Below are positions 18,721 through 27,126 of a stretch of DNA of 64,000 nucleotides, in pieces (positions within the stretch are counted from its first letter, which is position 1; every line of letters begins with the position of its first letter). The notes under the pieces are model-generated. The model was not told where the DNA came from. It saw only the letters and a program-made list of their open reading frames with translations, and searched no databases. Origin of the DNA: Protaetiibacter sp. SSC-01 (lineage in GTDB: Bacteria > Actinomycetota > Actinomycetes > Actinomycetales > Microbacteriaceae); contig NZ_CP059987.1 in assembly GCF_014483895.1 (NCBI RefSeq), forward strand, positions 372,001 to 436,000, written 5' to 3'. The position numbers were made by a program, and so were the translations under genes.

Positions 18721-19710
18721 GTGCTCATCGCACAGCGTCCCACCCTCTCCGAAGAGGTCATCTCGGAGTTCCGCTCCGCGTTCGTCATCGAGCCCCTCGA
18801 GCCCGGCTTCGGCTACACGCTCGGCAACTCGCTGCGTCGCACCCTTCTCTCGTCGATCCCCGGCGCGGCCGTCACGAGCATCCGCCTCGACGGCATCCAG
18901 CACGAGTTCGACACCATCCCGGGTGTCAAGGAGGACGTCGTCGAGATCGTCCTCAACATCAAGAACCTGGTCGTCTCGAGCGAGCACGACGAGCCCATCA
19001 CCGCCTACCTGCGCAAGACCGGCGCGGGCCAGGTGACCGCCGCCGACATCTCGGCGCCGGCGGGTGTGGAGATCCACAACCCCGACCTCGTCATCGCGAC
19101 CCTCAACGACAAGGCGAAGTTCGACCTCGAGCTCACGATCGAGCGCGGCCGCGGCTACGTCTCGGCCACCCAGAACCGCAGCGAGTTCTCCGAGGCCGGC
19201 CAGATCCCGGTCGACTCGATCTACTCTCCCGTGCTCAAGGTCACCTACCGCGTGGAGGCCACGCGTGCCGGTGAGCGCACCGACTTCGACCGCCTCGTGG
19301 TCGACGTCGAGACGAAGCCGGCGATCACGCCGCGCGACGCGCTCGCCTCGGCCGGTCGCACGCTCGTCGAGCTGTTCGGTCTCGCCCGCGAGCTGAACAC
19401 CGCCGCCGAGGGCATCGAGATCGGGCCCGCCCCGGTCGACGCCGTGCTCTCGAGCGAGCTGTCGATGCCCATCGAGGACCTCGACCTCTCGGTGCGCTCG
19501 TACAACTGCCTCAAGCGCGAGGGCATCAACACCGTCAGCGAGCTCGTCGCCCTCTCGGAGACGCAGCTCATGAACATCCGCAACTTCGGTCAGAAGTCCG
19601 TGGACGAGGTGAAGGACAAGCTCGTCGAGCTCGGCCTCTCGCTCAAGGACAGCGTGCCCGGCTTCGACGGCGCGCACTTCTACGGCGGATACGACGACGA
19701 GACCGTCTGA
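18721..19710 (+). CDS. rpoA: DNA-directed RNA polymerase subunit alpha
   Basis: 329-residue alpha subunit. The N-terminal dimerisation domain includes [20 protein letters not shown]; the C-terminal domain that binds UP elements and activators starts near 250 ([20 protein letters not shown]) with [20 protein letters not shown] 18721 is chosen: GAAAGGAAA stands 4 nt upstream and the family N-terminus [12 protein letters not shown] starts there. A more distant start would add a poorly conserved 14 residues. Confidence 0.97.
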   Translation: MLIAQRPTLSEEVISEFRSAFVIEPLEPGFGYTLGNSLRRTLLSSIPGAAVTSIRLDGIQHEFDTIPGVKEDVVEIVLNIKNLVVSSEHDEPITAYLRKTGAGQVTAADISAPAGVEIHNPDLVIATLNDKAKFDLELTIERGRGYVSATQNRSEFSEAGQIPVDSIYSPVLKVTYRVEATRAGERTDFDRLVVDVETKPAITPRDALASAGRTLVELFGLARELNTAAEGIEIGPAPVDAVLSSELSMPIEDLDLSVRSYNCLKREGINTVSELVALSETQLMNIRNFGQKSVDEVKDKLVELGLSLKDSVPGFDGAHFYGGYDDETV

Positions 19711-19781
19711 GCCCGCACTGACCACAGAACCCTCTGCGCCGCGATGATCCGCGACGCGCAACTCCTGGAGAACGACTGATC

Positions 19782-20333
19782 ATGCCCCAGCCCACCAAGG
19801 GTCCCCGTCTCGGCGGCGGTCCGGCGCACGAGCGCCTGCTGCTCGCGAACCTCGCCGCGGCCCTGTTCACCCACAAGAGCATCACGACCACCGAGACGAA
19901 GGCCAAGCGCCTCCGCCCCGTGGCCGAGCGTCTCATCACCTTCGCCAAGCGCGGTGACCTGCACTCGCGTCGTCGTGTGCTCTCGATCATCAGCGACAAG
20001 TCGGTCGTGCACGAGCTCTTCACCGAGATCGCGCCGCTCGTCGCCGAGCGCGACGGCGGATACACCCGCATCACGAAGATCGGCAACCGCAAGGGCGACA
20101 ACGCCCCCATGGCGGTCATCGAGCTCGTGCTCGAGCCGGTCGTGAAGAAGTCGGCCGCCCGCGTCGAGACCCCGAAGGCGGAGGCGAAGCCCGCCGCCGA
20201 GGAGACCCCGGTCGAGGAGACCGAGGCCCCCGTCGAGGAGTCGACCGAGGTCGAGGCGCCCGCGGAGGAGACCGAGGCTGCTGCCGAGGAGACCACCGAG
20301 GACGCTCCCGCCGAGGAGTCGGAGGAGAAGTAA
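19782..20333 (+). CDS. rplQ: 50S ribosomal protein L17 with acidic C-terminal extension
   Basis: 183 residues; the L17 core is about 118 residues ([20 protein letters not shown] to [10 protein letters not shown]). The remaining ~65 residues are low complexity, dominated by Glu, Ala, Pro and Thr (for example [18 protein letters not shown]), so strongly acidic, the opposite charge of the L15 extension. It ends the alpha operon; a strong terminator follows 24 nt later. Confidence 0.96.
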   Translation: MPQPTKGPRLGGGPAHERLLLANLAAALFTHKSITTTETKAKRLRPVAERLITFAKRGDLHSRRRVLSIISDKSVVHELFTEIAPLVAERDGGYTRITKIGNRKGDNAPMAVIELVLEPVVKKSAARVETPKAEAKPAAEETPVEETEAPVEESTEVEAPAEETEAAAEETTEDAPAEESEEK

Positions 20334-20356
20334 CTCCCCGCATCCCTTTCCCAGAG

Positions 20357-20390
20357 GGCCCCGCTCACGTCGAGCGGGGCCTTCTGCTTT
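20357..20390 (+). terminator. Terminator of the ribosomal alpha operon
   Basis: GGCCCCGCT-CACGTCG-AGCGGGGCC stem-loop (9 bp) followed by TTCTGCTTT. It closes the infA-rplQ block and marks the left edge of the accessory segment that separates rplQ from truA. Confidence 0.75.
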
Positions 20391-20401
20391 CCCGCCTCCC
20401 G

Positions 20402-20421
20402 CTCAGATGAGCCGATAAGCT
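20402..20421 (+). promoter_or_regulatory. Promoter and operator-like half-site of the SorC-type regulator gene
   Basis: CTCAGATGAG (20402-20411) stands directly before a -10-like TAAGCT (20416-20421). The same ten bases form one half of the 30-bp motif at 22211-22240, and a closely related half is found at 35829-35858. If the regulator binds here it represses itself. An ATG at 20427 lies 5 nt after the -10 box, so a leaderless start is possible. Confidence 0.45.
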
Positions 20422-20483
20422 CCCACATGGGGTCGATCCGGGAACCCGACACCGCCCGGGCCCCTTCGAGGAATGACAGGGAC

Positions 20484-21425
20484 ATGCCTGACGGGACGCA
20501 GCTGCACTACGAGGTCGCTCGTGCGTACTACCTCGACGGCCTGTCGAAGATCGAGATCGGCGAGCGCTTCGGCGTGAGCCGCTTCCAGGTCGCCAAACTG
20601 CTCAAGGAGGCCGTCGATACGGGCGTCGTCCGCATCGAGTTGCGTCGCCCCCAGTCGGAGCTCACGACGACGCTCGCGGCCGAGGTCGCCGCGGCTCTCG
20701 GCGTGCGCCAGGTGCGCATCGCCGAGGCGGGTTCGGATGAGCTCGCGCCGAGCGAGGTGCTCGGACGCACCGTCATGGAGACCATCCAGGACCTCATCCG
20801 CCCGGGCATGACGGTGGGGCTCTCGTGGTCGCGCACGCTCGACATCGCGGCGAAGTTCATGAAGGAGCCGCCGCCCTGCGACATCGTGCAGCTCGCGGGC
20901 GCCCTCCAGCTGCCGGGCGTCGGCAGCCTTCCGCAGCTCATCTCGCGCCTCGGCGACAGCCCGGGCATCAACACCTGGCCCATCCACGCCCCGCTCGTCG
21001 TCGACGAGGAGTCGACGGCGCGCGATCTCCGCAAGCAGCCGGAGATCGCCCAGGCGCTCGACCGCGCGGACCGGCTCGACCTGGCGGTCGTCTCGCTCGC
21101 CGAGTGGAAGGGTGGGGAGTCGAGCGTGTGGGACAAGGTCTCGCGGGCGGACCGCGAGCTCGCGGCGGATGCCGGAGCGGTCGCGGAGATCTCGGGGCGC
21201 CTGCTCGGGGCGGACGGCGAGCCCGTCGTCACACGCCTCGACAAGCGCATCATCAGCGTGCGGCTCGAGCAGCTCGCGCGCACCCCCGAGGTCGTCGCGG
21301 TCGTGCCGAGCGCGGGTCGCCTCGAGGCGGTCTTCGCCGCCGCACGCGCCGGCTTCGTGACGACGTTCGTGATGGGGAGCGACCTCGCGGCCCTCATCAA
21401 GGAGCGCGCCGACGCCTCGCGGTGA
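20484..21425 (+). CDS. SorC/DeoR-type sugar-binding transcriptional regulator
   Basis: 313-residue regulator. The N-terminal HTH (residues ~8-50, YYLDGLSKIEIGERFGVSRF) precedes a SorC effector domain (phosphosugar-isomerase-like) that includes VGLSWSRTLDIAAKFM and GDSPGINTWPIHAPLVVD. Such proteins sense phosphorylated sugars or polyols. ATG 20484 has CAGGGA upstream; an in-frame ATG at 20427 would add 19 residues and could be used by a leaderless mRNA. First gene of the accessory segment. It is a candidate reader of the CTCAGATGA motif found before itself, before the beta-helix gene and before the alcohol dehydrogenase gene; that link is inference. Confidence 0.85.
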   Translation: MPDGTQLHYEVARAYYLDGLSKIEIGERFGVSRFQVAKLLKEAVDTGVVRIELRRPQSELTTTLAAEVAAALGVRQVRIAEAGSDELAPSEVLGRTVMETIQDLIRPGMTVGLSWSRTLDIAAKFMKEPPPCDIVQLAGALQLPGVGSLPQLISRLGDSPGINTWPIHAPLVVDEESTARDLRKQPEIAQALDRADRLDLAVVSLAEWKGGESSVWDKVSRADRELAADAGAVAEISGRLLGADGEPVVTRLDKRIISVRLEQLARTPEVVAVVPSAGRLEAVFAAARAGFVTTFVMGSDLAALIKERADASR

Positions 21426-21431
21426 CGGGAC

Positions 21432-22145
21432 TCAGCCGTCCTCTTCGCCCGCCGCGCTCACCGACACGATGCCGCGCGTCTCGGAGAGCTGTGAGATGAG
21501 CTCGTCGGGGGAGGCCCGACGCCGGTGGGTGAAGGTGATGTTCGCCTCGACGATCGTGTGCCCCTTGGGTGTCTCGAACTTGCGGGTCTGCAACAGCGCG
21601 ATCTTGTAGCCGAGGCGCGTCGCGGTCTCGACGATGACACGCATGACGCCGCGGTTCTCGCGGTAGCGCACGACGAGGGTCTCGCCCGTGTCGGACCGGG
21701 GGATGCGCCGCGCGGCGTAGCTGAGCGCCGTCACGGCGAGGAAGTACAGCAGGGTCGAGATGATCGCGAGCCCCGGCATCCCGGCCCCGCATGCCATGCC
21801 GATCGCGGCCGTGACCCAGACGGATGCGGCTGTCGTGAGCCCGTTGACGACGTTCTGCCGCACGAAGATGACGCCCGCGCCGAGGAAGCCGATACCCGAC
21901 ACGATCTGCGCCGCGATGCGCGAGGGGTCGACGATCGTGTCGGGGCCGACTGTGTGGCTGAAGCCGTAGGCCGAGACGAGCGTGAAGATCGCCGAGCCGA
22001 GGCCGACGAGGGTGTGCGTCCGCACGCCCGCGCTCTTGAGGCGGCGCTGCCGTTCGGCGCCGATGCTCGCGGACAGCACGAACGCGAGGCTCGCGAGCAC
22101 GACCTCGGTCAGCAGGGTCTCGCTGAAGAGGTCGAACTGCAGCAT
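21432..22145 (-). CDS. MgtC/SapB family membrane protein
   Basis: 237 residues. The N-terminal ~135 residues hold about four to five membrane segments with the MgtC signature: SIGAERQRRLKSAGVRTHTL, then GSAIFTLVSAY and GFLGAGVIFVRQNVVNGLTT. The C-terminal ~90 residues are a soluble ACT-like domain. MgtC proteins help growth at low Mg2+ and influence ATP synthase or membrane potential; transport itself is unproven. Convergent with the SorC-type regulator gene (6 nt apart). Substrate or role here unknown. Confidence 0.85.
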   Translation of the reverse strand: MLQFDLFSETLLTEVVLASLAFVLSASIGAERQRRLKSAGVRTHTLVGLGSAIFTLVSAYGFSHTVGPDTIVDPSRIAAQIVSGIGFLGAGVIFVRQNVVNGLTTAASVWVTAAIGMACGAGMPGLAIISTLLYFLAVTALSYAARRIPRSDTGETLVVRYRENRGVMRVIVETATRLGYKIALLQTRKFETPKGHTIVEANITFTHRRRASPDELISQLSETRGIVSVSAAGEEDG

Positions 22146-22210
22146 GGGTGCTCCATCCGGGTCGCCGGCGGCGTCGCGCGGGACCGAGAGACGAGAAAGT
22201 CTTGACAGAT

Positions 22211-22240
22211 CTCAGATGATACACCAGCCTCTCAGATGAG
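22211..22240. promoter_or_regulatory. 30-bp operator-like motif before the beta-helix gene
   Basis: CTCAGATGATAC, nine variable bases, then TCAGATGAG. The alcohol dehydrogenase gene has the same arms with the same spacing in its upstream region (complement of 35829-35858). A -35-like TTGACA lies at 22202-22207. The site is between the divergent mgtC-like and beta-helix genes, so it could control either. Confidence 0.55.
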
Positions 22241-22296
22241 CGAGCGCCCTTCAATCGGCACCCGCCCGATCGAGTCCATGCGACAAAGGGGTTTAC

Positions 22297-23766
22297 ATGG
22301 AGCACGTCACACGTCGAGGAGTTCTCGCCGGAGGTCTCGGGGCCGCGGTCGGCGCGGCCGCATCGCACGGCTGGGGGCGCGCATCCGGCGCCCAGGCCGC
22401 CCAGGCCGCGATGGCGGTGAGCAGCGTGCCGGGCGTCCACCACGTCGCCGACTTCGGGGCAGTCGGCGACGGCGTGACGGATGACACGGCAGCTCTGCAG
22501 GACGCCCTCGACGCCGCGGCGGGCGCGAGCCTCTTCTTCGACGCCGCGGTCTACGTCGTGAGCGCGGCGCTCATGGTCAAGCAGGGCACGATGCTCCACG
22601 GGCGCGGCGCCACCATCACGCGCGCGCCCTCCTACGGCGCGGAGCTGCTCGGCAACTGGTCGCTCACCGACACGACCACGACCGCCTACAACGGGCACGG
22701 CGACATCACGATCGAGGGCTTCACCTTCGACGGCGACGGCCGGGCGCTGCCCGCGAACATGGTCTCGTTCGTGCACTGCGAGAACATCGTCATCCGCGAC
22801 TGCACCTTCCTCGACTGCACCGCGATGCACCACCTCGAGCTCAACAGCACGCGGCACGCCCTCGTCGAGAACTGCCGGTTCCTGGGCATGCGGCCCGACG
22901 CCACCATCAGCGTGCGCAAGGAGGCCATCCAGATCGACCGCGCGCATCCGACACTCGGGATGGGCGGGGCACCCGACGGCACGATGTCGGCCGACATCAC
23001 GATCGTCAGCTGCTACTTCGGGCCGTCGGCGAGCTACCTGGCCCCCGCGATCGCGGTCGGCACGCACCAGGAGGCGCCCGCGGGGAGCATCTACCGGAAC
23101 ATCCGCGTGCTCAACTGCGTCGGCGAGGCGCTCACCCACGCCGGCACGCGGTGGGTCAACACCGAGGGCCTCCGTGTGATCGGCAACGAGTTCACGCTCA
23201 CGCGCCGCCCCACGCCCGTCGCGGACGGCGAGTCGGACGCGATGCTCTACGGCTTCGCCTGCACCGTGAGCACCGACGTGCTCGTGGCCGACAACCGCTT
23301 CGTCGTGGAGCCGGGCGAGAAGGCGATCTCGGTCGACATCCGCAAGGACTCGTCGTGGGCACAGGTGATCGGCAACATGCTCCGCTACGGCCGCTATGCC
23401 CTCTTCGTCGAGAACTCGAACGACACGAGCTTCCGCGACAACTACTGCCTGAGCCACAACTACGACGGCGTGCACCTGCGCAGCACGCGTCGCGCGCACA
23501 TCTCGACGAACACCTTCCACAACACGGGGGCCAACGGCGCGATCGCGGTCGTCGAAGGCAGCGGCACGAACGGCAACGCGATCTGGAACAGCTTCGACAG
23601 CAACGTCGCCCAGTACACGGGCAGCGTCAGCGCGCCCGCCGTCGGGGTCGTGTGCGATGTCTCGACCTCGCAGGGCACCTCGGTGCGGATGAACCGCTTC
23701 CGGCAGGTGCCGACCGTCCACTCCGGCTCGACGAGCGACGTCGTCGCCTACAACACCACCAACTAG
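22297..23766 (+). CDS. Tat-exported right-handed beta-helix protein (pectate lyase superfamily)
   Basis: 489 residues. The N-terminus has a Tat-type signal (TRRGVLAGGLGAAVGAAASH) with an Ala-rich cleavage region near residue 35. The mature part begins with the pectate_lyase_3/GH28-like signature VADFGAVGDGVTDDTAALQD, and then shows repeating beta-helix rungs rich in N and I/V (for example NIVIRDCTFLDCTAMHH, RVLNCVGEALTHAG, NTFHNTGANGAIAVVEG). Such folds occur in polysaccharide lyases, hydrolases, epimerases and phage tailspikes; the catalytic residues cannot be assigned. Paired with a second Tat-exported protein 20 nt downstream. Confidence 0.8.
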   Translation: MEHVTRRGVLAGGLGAAVGAAASHGWGRASGAQAAQAAMAVSSVPGVHHVADFGAVGDGVTDDTAALQDALDAAAGASLFFDAAVYVVSAALMVKQGTMLHGRGATITRAPSYGAELLGNWSLTDTTTTAYNGHGDITIEGFTFDGDGRALPANMVSFVHCENIVIRDCTFLDCTAMHHLELNSTRHALVENCRFLGMRPDATISVRKEAIQIDRAHPTLGMGGAPDGTMSADITIVSCYFGPSASYLAPAIAVGTHQEAPAGSIYRNIRVLNCVGEALTHAGTRWVNTEGLRVIGNEFTLTRRPTPVADGESDAMLYGFACTVSTDVLVADNRFVVEPGEKAISVDIRKDSSWAQVIGNMLRYGRYALFVENSNDTSFRDNYCLSHNYDGVHLRSTRRAHISTNTFHNTGANGAIAVVEGSGTNGNAIWNSFDSNVAQYTGSVSAPAVGVVCDVSTSQGTSVRMNRFRQVPTVHSGSTSDVVAYNTTN

Positions 23767-23786
23767 ACACCGGGAGCCACCACCAC

Positions 23787-25133
23787 ATGACCACCATCAA
23801 CCGTCGCGGACTCCTGCTCGGAGGCCTCGGCGTCGCCGCCGGTGCCGCGGGTGCCGTCGCGCTCGACACCGCCGCCGCGGCGCCCGCCGTCGCCGCCGCC
23901 AGCGCGGGCGCCACCGTCGCACAGTCGGCCGCACCGTCCAGTGCGGCCGGCCGCGCGCTCGCGGCCGGCTCGGCCGGGGTCTTCAACCCCTTCCTCCGCC
24001 AGTCGACGCTCTACTCCTACGGCCACAGCTTCACGGTCGTGCCGAGCCCGTACTGCACCCCCGACCGGGGCGAGTACCCGCTCCGACTCAAGGAGCTCAT
24101 CGGCTTCGCCGACGTCGTGCCCTTCGGCCGCGGCGCCACCTACCTGCCCGACACGCTCGCGCTCGCCCTCAACGGCATCCGGGCGACCGACAAGGACCGC
24201 ACGTGGCCGGGCCTCGCCACGATCGCGTCGTCCGAGCACGCGCACGGCGTCAACAACGACCCCGACCACAGGTCGATGCCGCGCGGCGTCGTGACGATCC
24301 AGAACTACCTCAACGAGACGGGCGACACGCACCCGTGGGCGCACACACCCGAGTACGTCGAGTTCTGGTCGCATTGCCTGCGTTCGCTCATCGCCGTCGT
24401 GTCGAGCAAGGGGCAGAAGGCGAGCACGGTGGATGTCGGCTCGACCGCGCCGGGCGGGCACGCCTGGCAGACGATGTCGTCGGCGCAGTACGTCAACATG
24501 TTCCCGGGAGGACACCTCTTCCGCTCGAACCAGGTGGGCGACTGGCGGCAGTTCAGGGTGAGCGGCGACGAGTGCTGGATCCTGATCTTCGCGGCGCTGT
24601 CGACGACGGCCACCCGCGGCCTCGACGTCTACGTGGGGAACACCAAGATCCAGGAGATCGACCCGACGGGCATGATGGCGCCCTACACCTCGGTGATCGC
24701 CGATTCGGCGGGCCTCAACCTCTGGCCGCTCGCCGTGCGTGTGACCGGCCTCAACGCGGCCGCGGGGACCGCCGACTTCAAGACGGTGCAGGTGCGGGTC
24801 GCCAACCGCGGCAGCGGCTGGGGCTTCCTGTCGACCGCGCTGTTCCCGCGGAAGACGCCGCCCGAGGTCTTCGTCGCGTACGAGCCGGTGCGGCGCAACG
24901 TGACGGACTGGCCGGCCCGCACCGCGATGTACCGGGCCGCCATCGACCAGGTCGTCTCGGAGTTCACGAACGTGCACGCCGTCGATCTCGAGGACGGCTG
25001 GGATCTCGAGGCGATGACGCTCGCGGGCGACATCCACCCGAACGACCGCGGGCAGGTGCACATCGCCGACCGCTTCGTCGAGGCGATCAACGACAACGTC
25101 ACCGACTTCACGAACGGCATCGCGATCATCTGA
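23787..25133 (+). CDS. Tat-exported SGNH/GDSL-type hydrolase
   Basis: 448 residues. The signal NRRGLLLGGLGVAAGAAGAV is Tat-like, followed by a ~30-residue Ala-rich stretch. The SGNH fold is suggested by block I YSYGHSFTVVPSPY (Ser of GHS as nucleophile) near residue 80 and by the C-terminal block GDIHPNDRGQVHIADRF holding the catalytic His. A ~100-residue insert in the middle (DWRQFRVSGDECWILIFAAL to TADFKTVQVRVANRG) looks like a beta-sandwich. Likely an esterase, for instance a deacetylase of extracellular polysaccharide. It forms an operon with the beta-helix gene, hinting at joint action on one polymer. Confidence 0.7.
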   Translation: MTTINRRGLLLGGLGVAAGAAGAVALDTAAAAPAVAAASAGATVAQSAAPSSAAGRALAAGSAGVFNPFLRQSTLYSYGHSFTVVPSPYCTPDRGEYPLRLKELIGFADVVPFGRGATYLPDTLALALNGIRATDKDRTWPGLATIASSEHAHGVNNDPDHRSMPRGVVTIQNYLNETGDTHPWAHTPEYVEFWSHCLRSLIAVVSSKGQKASTVDVGSTAPGGHAWQTMSSAQYVNMFPGGHLFRSNQVGDWRQFRVSGDECWILIFAALSTTATRGLDVYVGNTKIQEIDPTGMMAPYTSVIADSAGLNLWPLAVRVTGLNAAAGTADFKTVQVRVANRGSGWGFLSTALFPRKTPPEVFVAYEPVRRNVTDWPARTAMYRAAIDQVVSEFTNVHAVDLEDGWDLEAMTLAGDIHPNDRGQVHIADRFVEAINDNVTDFTNGIAII

Positions 25134-25147
25134 TCGCGGGCGGCGGC

Positions 25148-25963
25148 TCAGCCCGTCACGACCTCGGGCGCGAGCTCCGCGACGTGGAGGCCCGGATGCC
25201 GTGCCGTGAGAGTCGAGAGGGTGTCGGCATCCGTGCCGTCGTCGACGACGAGGTCGGTGAAATCGCTCAGCGGAGCGACGGAGTGCAGCGCCGTGCGGCC
25301 GATCTTGTGGTGGTCCATGAGCAGCACGCTGCGGTCGGAGGCCGACATCATGGCCCGCTTGACGAGCACGACGTCCTGCTCGGAGTGGAAGGCCTGCGTC
25401 GTCGACATGGCCGACGTCGAGGAGAAGTGGATGTCGGCCCGCACGCGCGCGACGGCGTCGATGCAGGGGAGGCCGAGGTAGGCGTCGTGCCCGGCGGAGT
25501 ACACGCCGCCGAGCATGATGAGGCGCACCTCGTCGCGCCCCTTGAGCACCTCCACGATCTCGGGGAAGTTCGTGATGACCGTGAGGGGGGCGATGTCGAC
25601 GAGCTCGTGCGCGAGCGCGAGCGTCGTCGTGGAGTCCTCGAGCAGCACGACCATGCCGGGCTCGACGAGCGACGCGGCGGTGCGCGCGATCGCGGACTTC
25701 TCGGCACGGGCCGAGCGGGACCGGAAGTGGATGCTCGAGTCGAACACCGCCGACGGCAGCGCCGTCACGCCGCCGTAGTACTTCTGCACGATGCCCGCCT
25801 TGACGAGCTGGTCGATGTCGCGGTGGGCGGTCATGAGGCTCACGCCGAAGATCTCGGAGATCTGCTGCGGCGAGACCGAGCCCTCGCGCATGACGAGGTC
25901 GGCGAGCTCGCTCTGGCGGTCGGCCGGCGAGAGTCGGCGCAGCGCCTGGGGATGCTGGGTCAT
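25148..25963 (-). CDS. DeoR/GlpR family repressor (AccR-like position)
   Basis: 271 residues. N-terminal DeoR HTH at ~15-70 (RQSELADLVMREGSVSPQQI, then FGVSLMTAHRDIDQLVKAGI), followed by the DeoR C-terminal sensor fold with EDSTTTLALAHELVD, VITNFPEIVEVL and SATSxxx-like SSTSAMSTTQAFHSEQD. These proteins repress sugar or sugar-phosphate operons until a phosphorylated intermediate binds. It is divergent from the transporter-phosphatase-phosphodiesterase operon, the same arrangement of repressor class as accR in the Ti plasmid acc operon. GAGGAGAG supports the ATG at 25963. Confidence 0.9.
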   Translation of the reverse strand: MTQHPQALRRLSPADRQSELADLVMREGSVSPQQISEIFGVSLMTAHRDIDQLVKAGIVQKYYGGVTALPSAVFDSSIHFRSRSARAEKSAIARTAASLVEPGMVVLLEDSTTTLALAHELVDIAPLTVITNFPEIVEVLKGRDEVRLIMLGGVYSAGHDAYLGLPCIDAVARVRADIHFSSTSAMSTTQAFHSEQDVVLVKRAMMSASDRSVLLMDHHKIGRTALHSVAPLSDFTDLVVDDGTDADTLSTLTARHPGLHVAELAPEVVTG

Positions 25964-26170
25964 GTCTCTCCTCGAGGTCCGATCATGTGGCGCCTCAACC
26001 TAACAACGTCTTTGTGATAGTCCTGGGGCCGCCCGGAGAAGCCGCGCGGGTACTTAACACTACTGCTCCGAATCGCGGAGCGCGACATCCGATCGCGTCG
26101 GCCTCTAGGTACCCGTGTGCCCACGATTTCTGAGGGTTCTTGACGGTCGGAACTTCCTTCTCGCCGAGGA

Positions 26171-26230
26171 TTGGACGTATCGCATACTGCGTGGTAACTT
26201 CGCACCATGCTTGTGATGATGCCAGCATGG
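26171..26230 (+). promoter_or_regulatory. Promoter and palindromic operator of the acc-like operon
   Basis: -35 TTGGAC (26171-26176), 18-bp spacer, -10 TAACTT (26195-26200). Directly downstream, at the expected start of transcription, lies a perfect 7-bp inverted repeat CCATGCT (26205-26211) / AGCATGG (26224-26230) with a 12-bp centre beginning TGTGATGATG. A related TTTGTGATAG stands near the DeoR gene at 26011-26020. The layout fits repression by the divergent DeoR protein. The remaining 287-bp intergenic DNA has a small GCTCCG-AATCG-CGGAGC hairpin (26065-26081) but no gene. Confidence 0.5.
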
Positions 26231-26250
26231 ACTCGGGGGGAGCCCGCCGC

Positions 26251-27126
26251 ATGACGCTTTCCAGCGCGAAGCCCGGCGCCGCCACCGACGCCCTGCCCGC
26301 GGCGCCCGCCTCCCTCGGATCCGAACTGCTCGGCATCGCCCGGCGAGCCGCCCAGGCGGCCGGAGCCGAACTGCTCGCCCGCGCCGACCAGCCCCACCGC
26401 GTCTCCACCAAGTCGAGCCCGACCGACCTCGTGAGCGAGGCCGACAGCGTGGCCGAGACCGTCATCCGCGAGACCCTCCTGGGCGCTCGCCCCGACGACG
26501 GCTTCGTCGGCGAGGAGGGCTCGCGCGACGGCGGCAGCACGGGCATCACGTGGGTCGTCGACCCGCTCGACGGCACCGTCAACTACCTCTTCGGCGATCG
26601 CGAGTGGTCGGTCAGCATCGCCGCCGTCGACGCCGACGGCCCGCTCGTCGGCGCCGTCATCGAGCCCGTCACCGGACGGATGTGGACCGGCATCCGCGGC
26701 GAGGGCGCCTGGCGCGACGACGTCGAGATCAGCGCCCGCCGCACGCCCGAGCTCGCCGACGCGATGGTGCTCGCGGGCCTCTCGTACGACGCGGCCCAGC
26801 GTCGCCGCCAGATGGAGATGTTCACCGACGTCGCCCCCGGCGTGCGCGACCTGCGCCGGCACGGCAGCGCCGCGCTCGAGCTGTGCCGCGTCGCAGAGGG
26901 CACGGCCGACGCCTACGTCGAGTCGCCCATCTTCCGCTGGGACATCGCCGCGGGCGCGCTCATCGCGCGCGAGGCCGGCGCGCGCGTGCACGTCACGCAC
27001 CTCGACGAGGTGCGCCGCTCGGTGCTCGCCGCGACCCCGTTCATCTTCGAGGAGCTGCTCATGCTCCTGCAGACGAGCGATTTCGGCGCCGAGTTCTTCA
27101 ACGTCGAGCAGGTGAACCCGCAGTAA
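26251..27126 (+). CDS. Inositol-monophosphatase family phosphatase (AccG-like)
   Basis: 291 residues. Mg2+-dependent phosphatase fold with all metal-site motifs: GEEG (VGEEGSRDGG), DPLDGTVNYLFGDREW and WDIAAGALIAREAGARV. The family removes phosphate from inositol phosphates, histidinol phosphate or other sugar phosphates; substrate cannot be read from sequence. ATG 26251 follows GGGGGAG at a good distance; ATG 26227 is an alternative that would fall inside the operator. First gene of the operon; its stop overlaps the permease start (TAATG). In the acc operon the equivalent enzyme (AccG) acts on the sugar phosphate released by the phosphodiesterase. Confidence 0.88.
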   Translation: MTLSSAKPGAATDALPAAPASLGSELLGIARRAAQAAGAELLARADQPHRVSTKSSPTDLVSEADSVAETVIRETLLGARPDDGFVGEEGSRDGGSTGITWVVDPLDGTVNYLFGDREWSVSIAAVDADGPLVGAVIEPVTGRMWTGIRGEGAWRDDVEISARRTPELADAMVLAGLSYDAAQRRRQMEMFTDVAPGVRDLRRHGSAALELCRVAEGTADAYVESPIFRWDIAAGALIAREAGARVHVTHLDEVRRSVLAATPFIFEELLMLLQTSDFGAEFFNVEQVNPQ

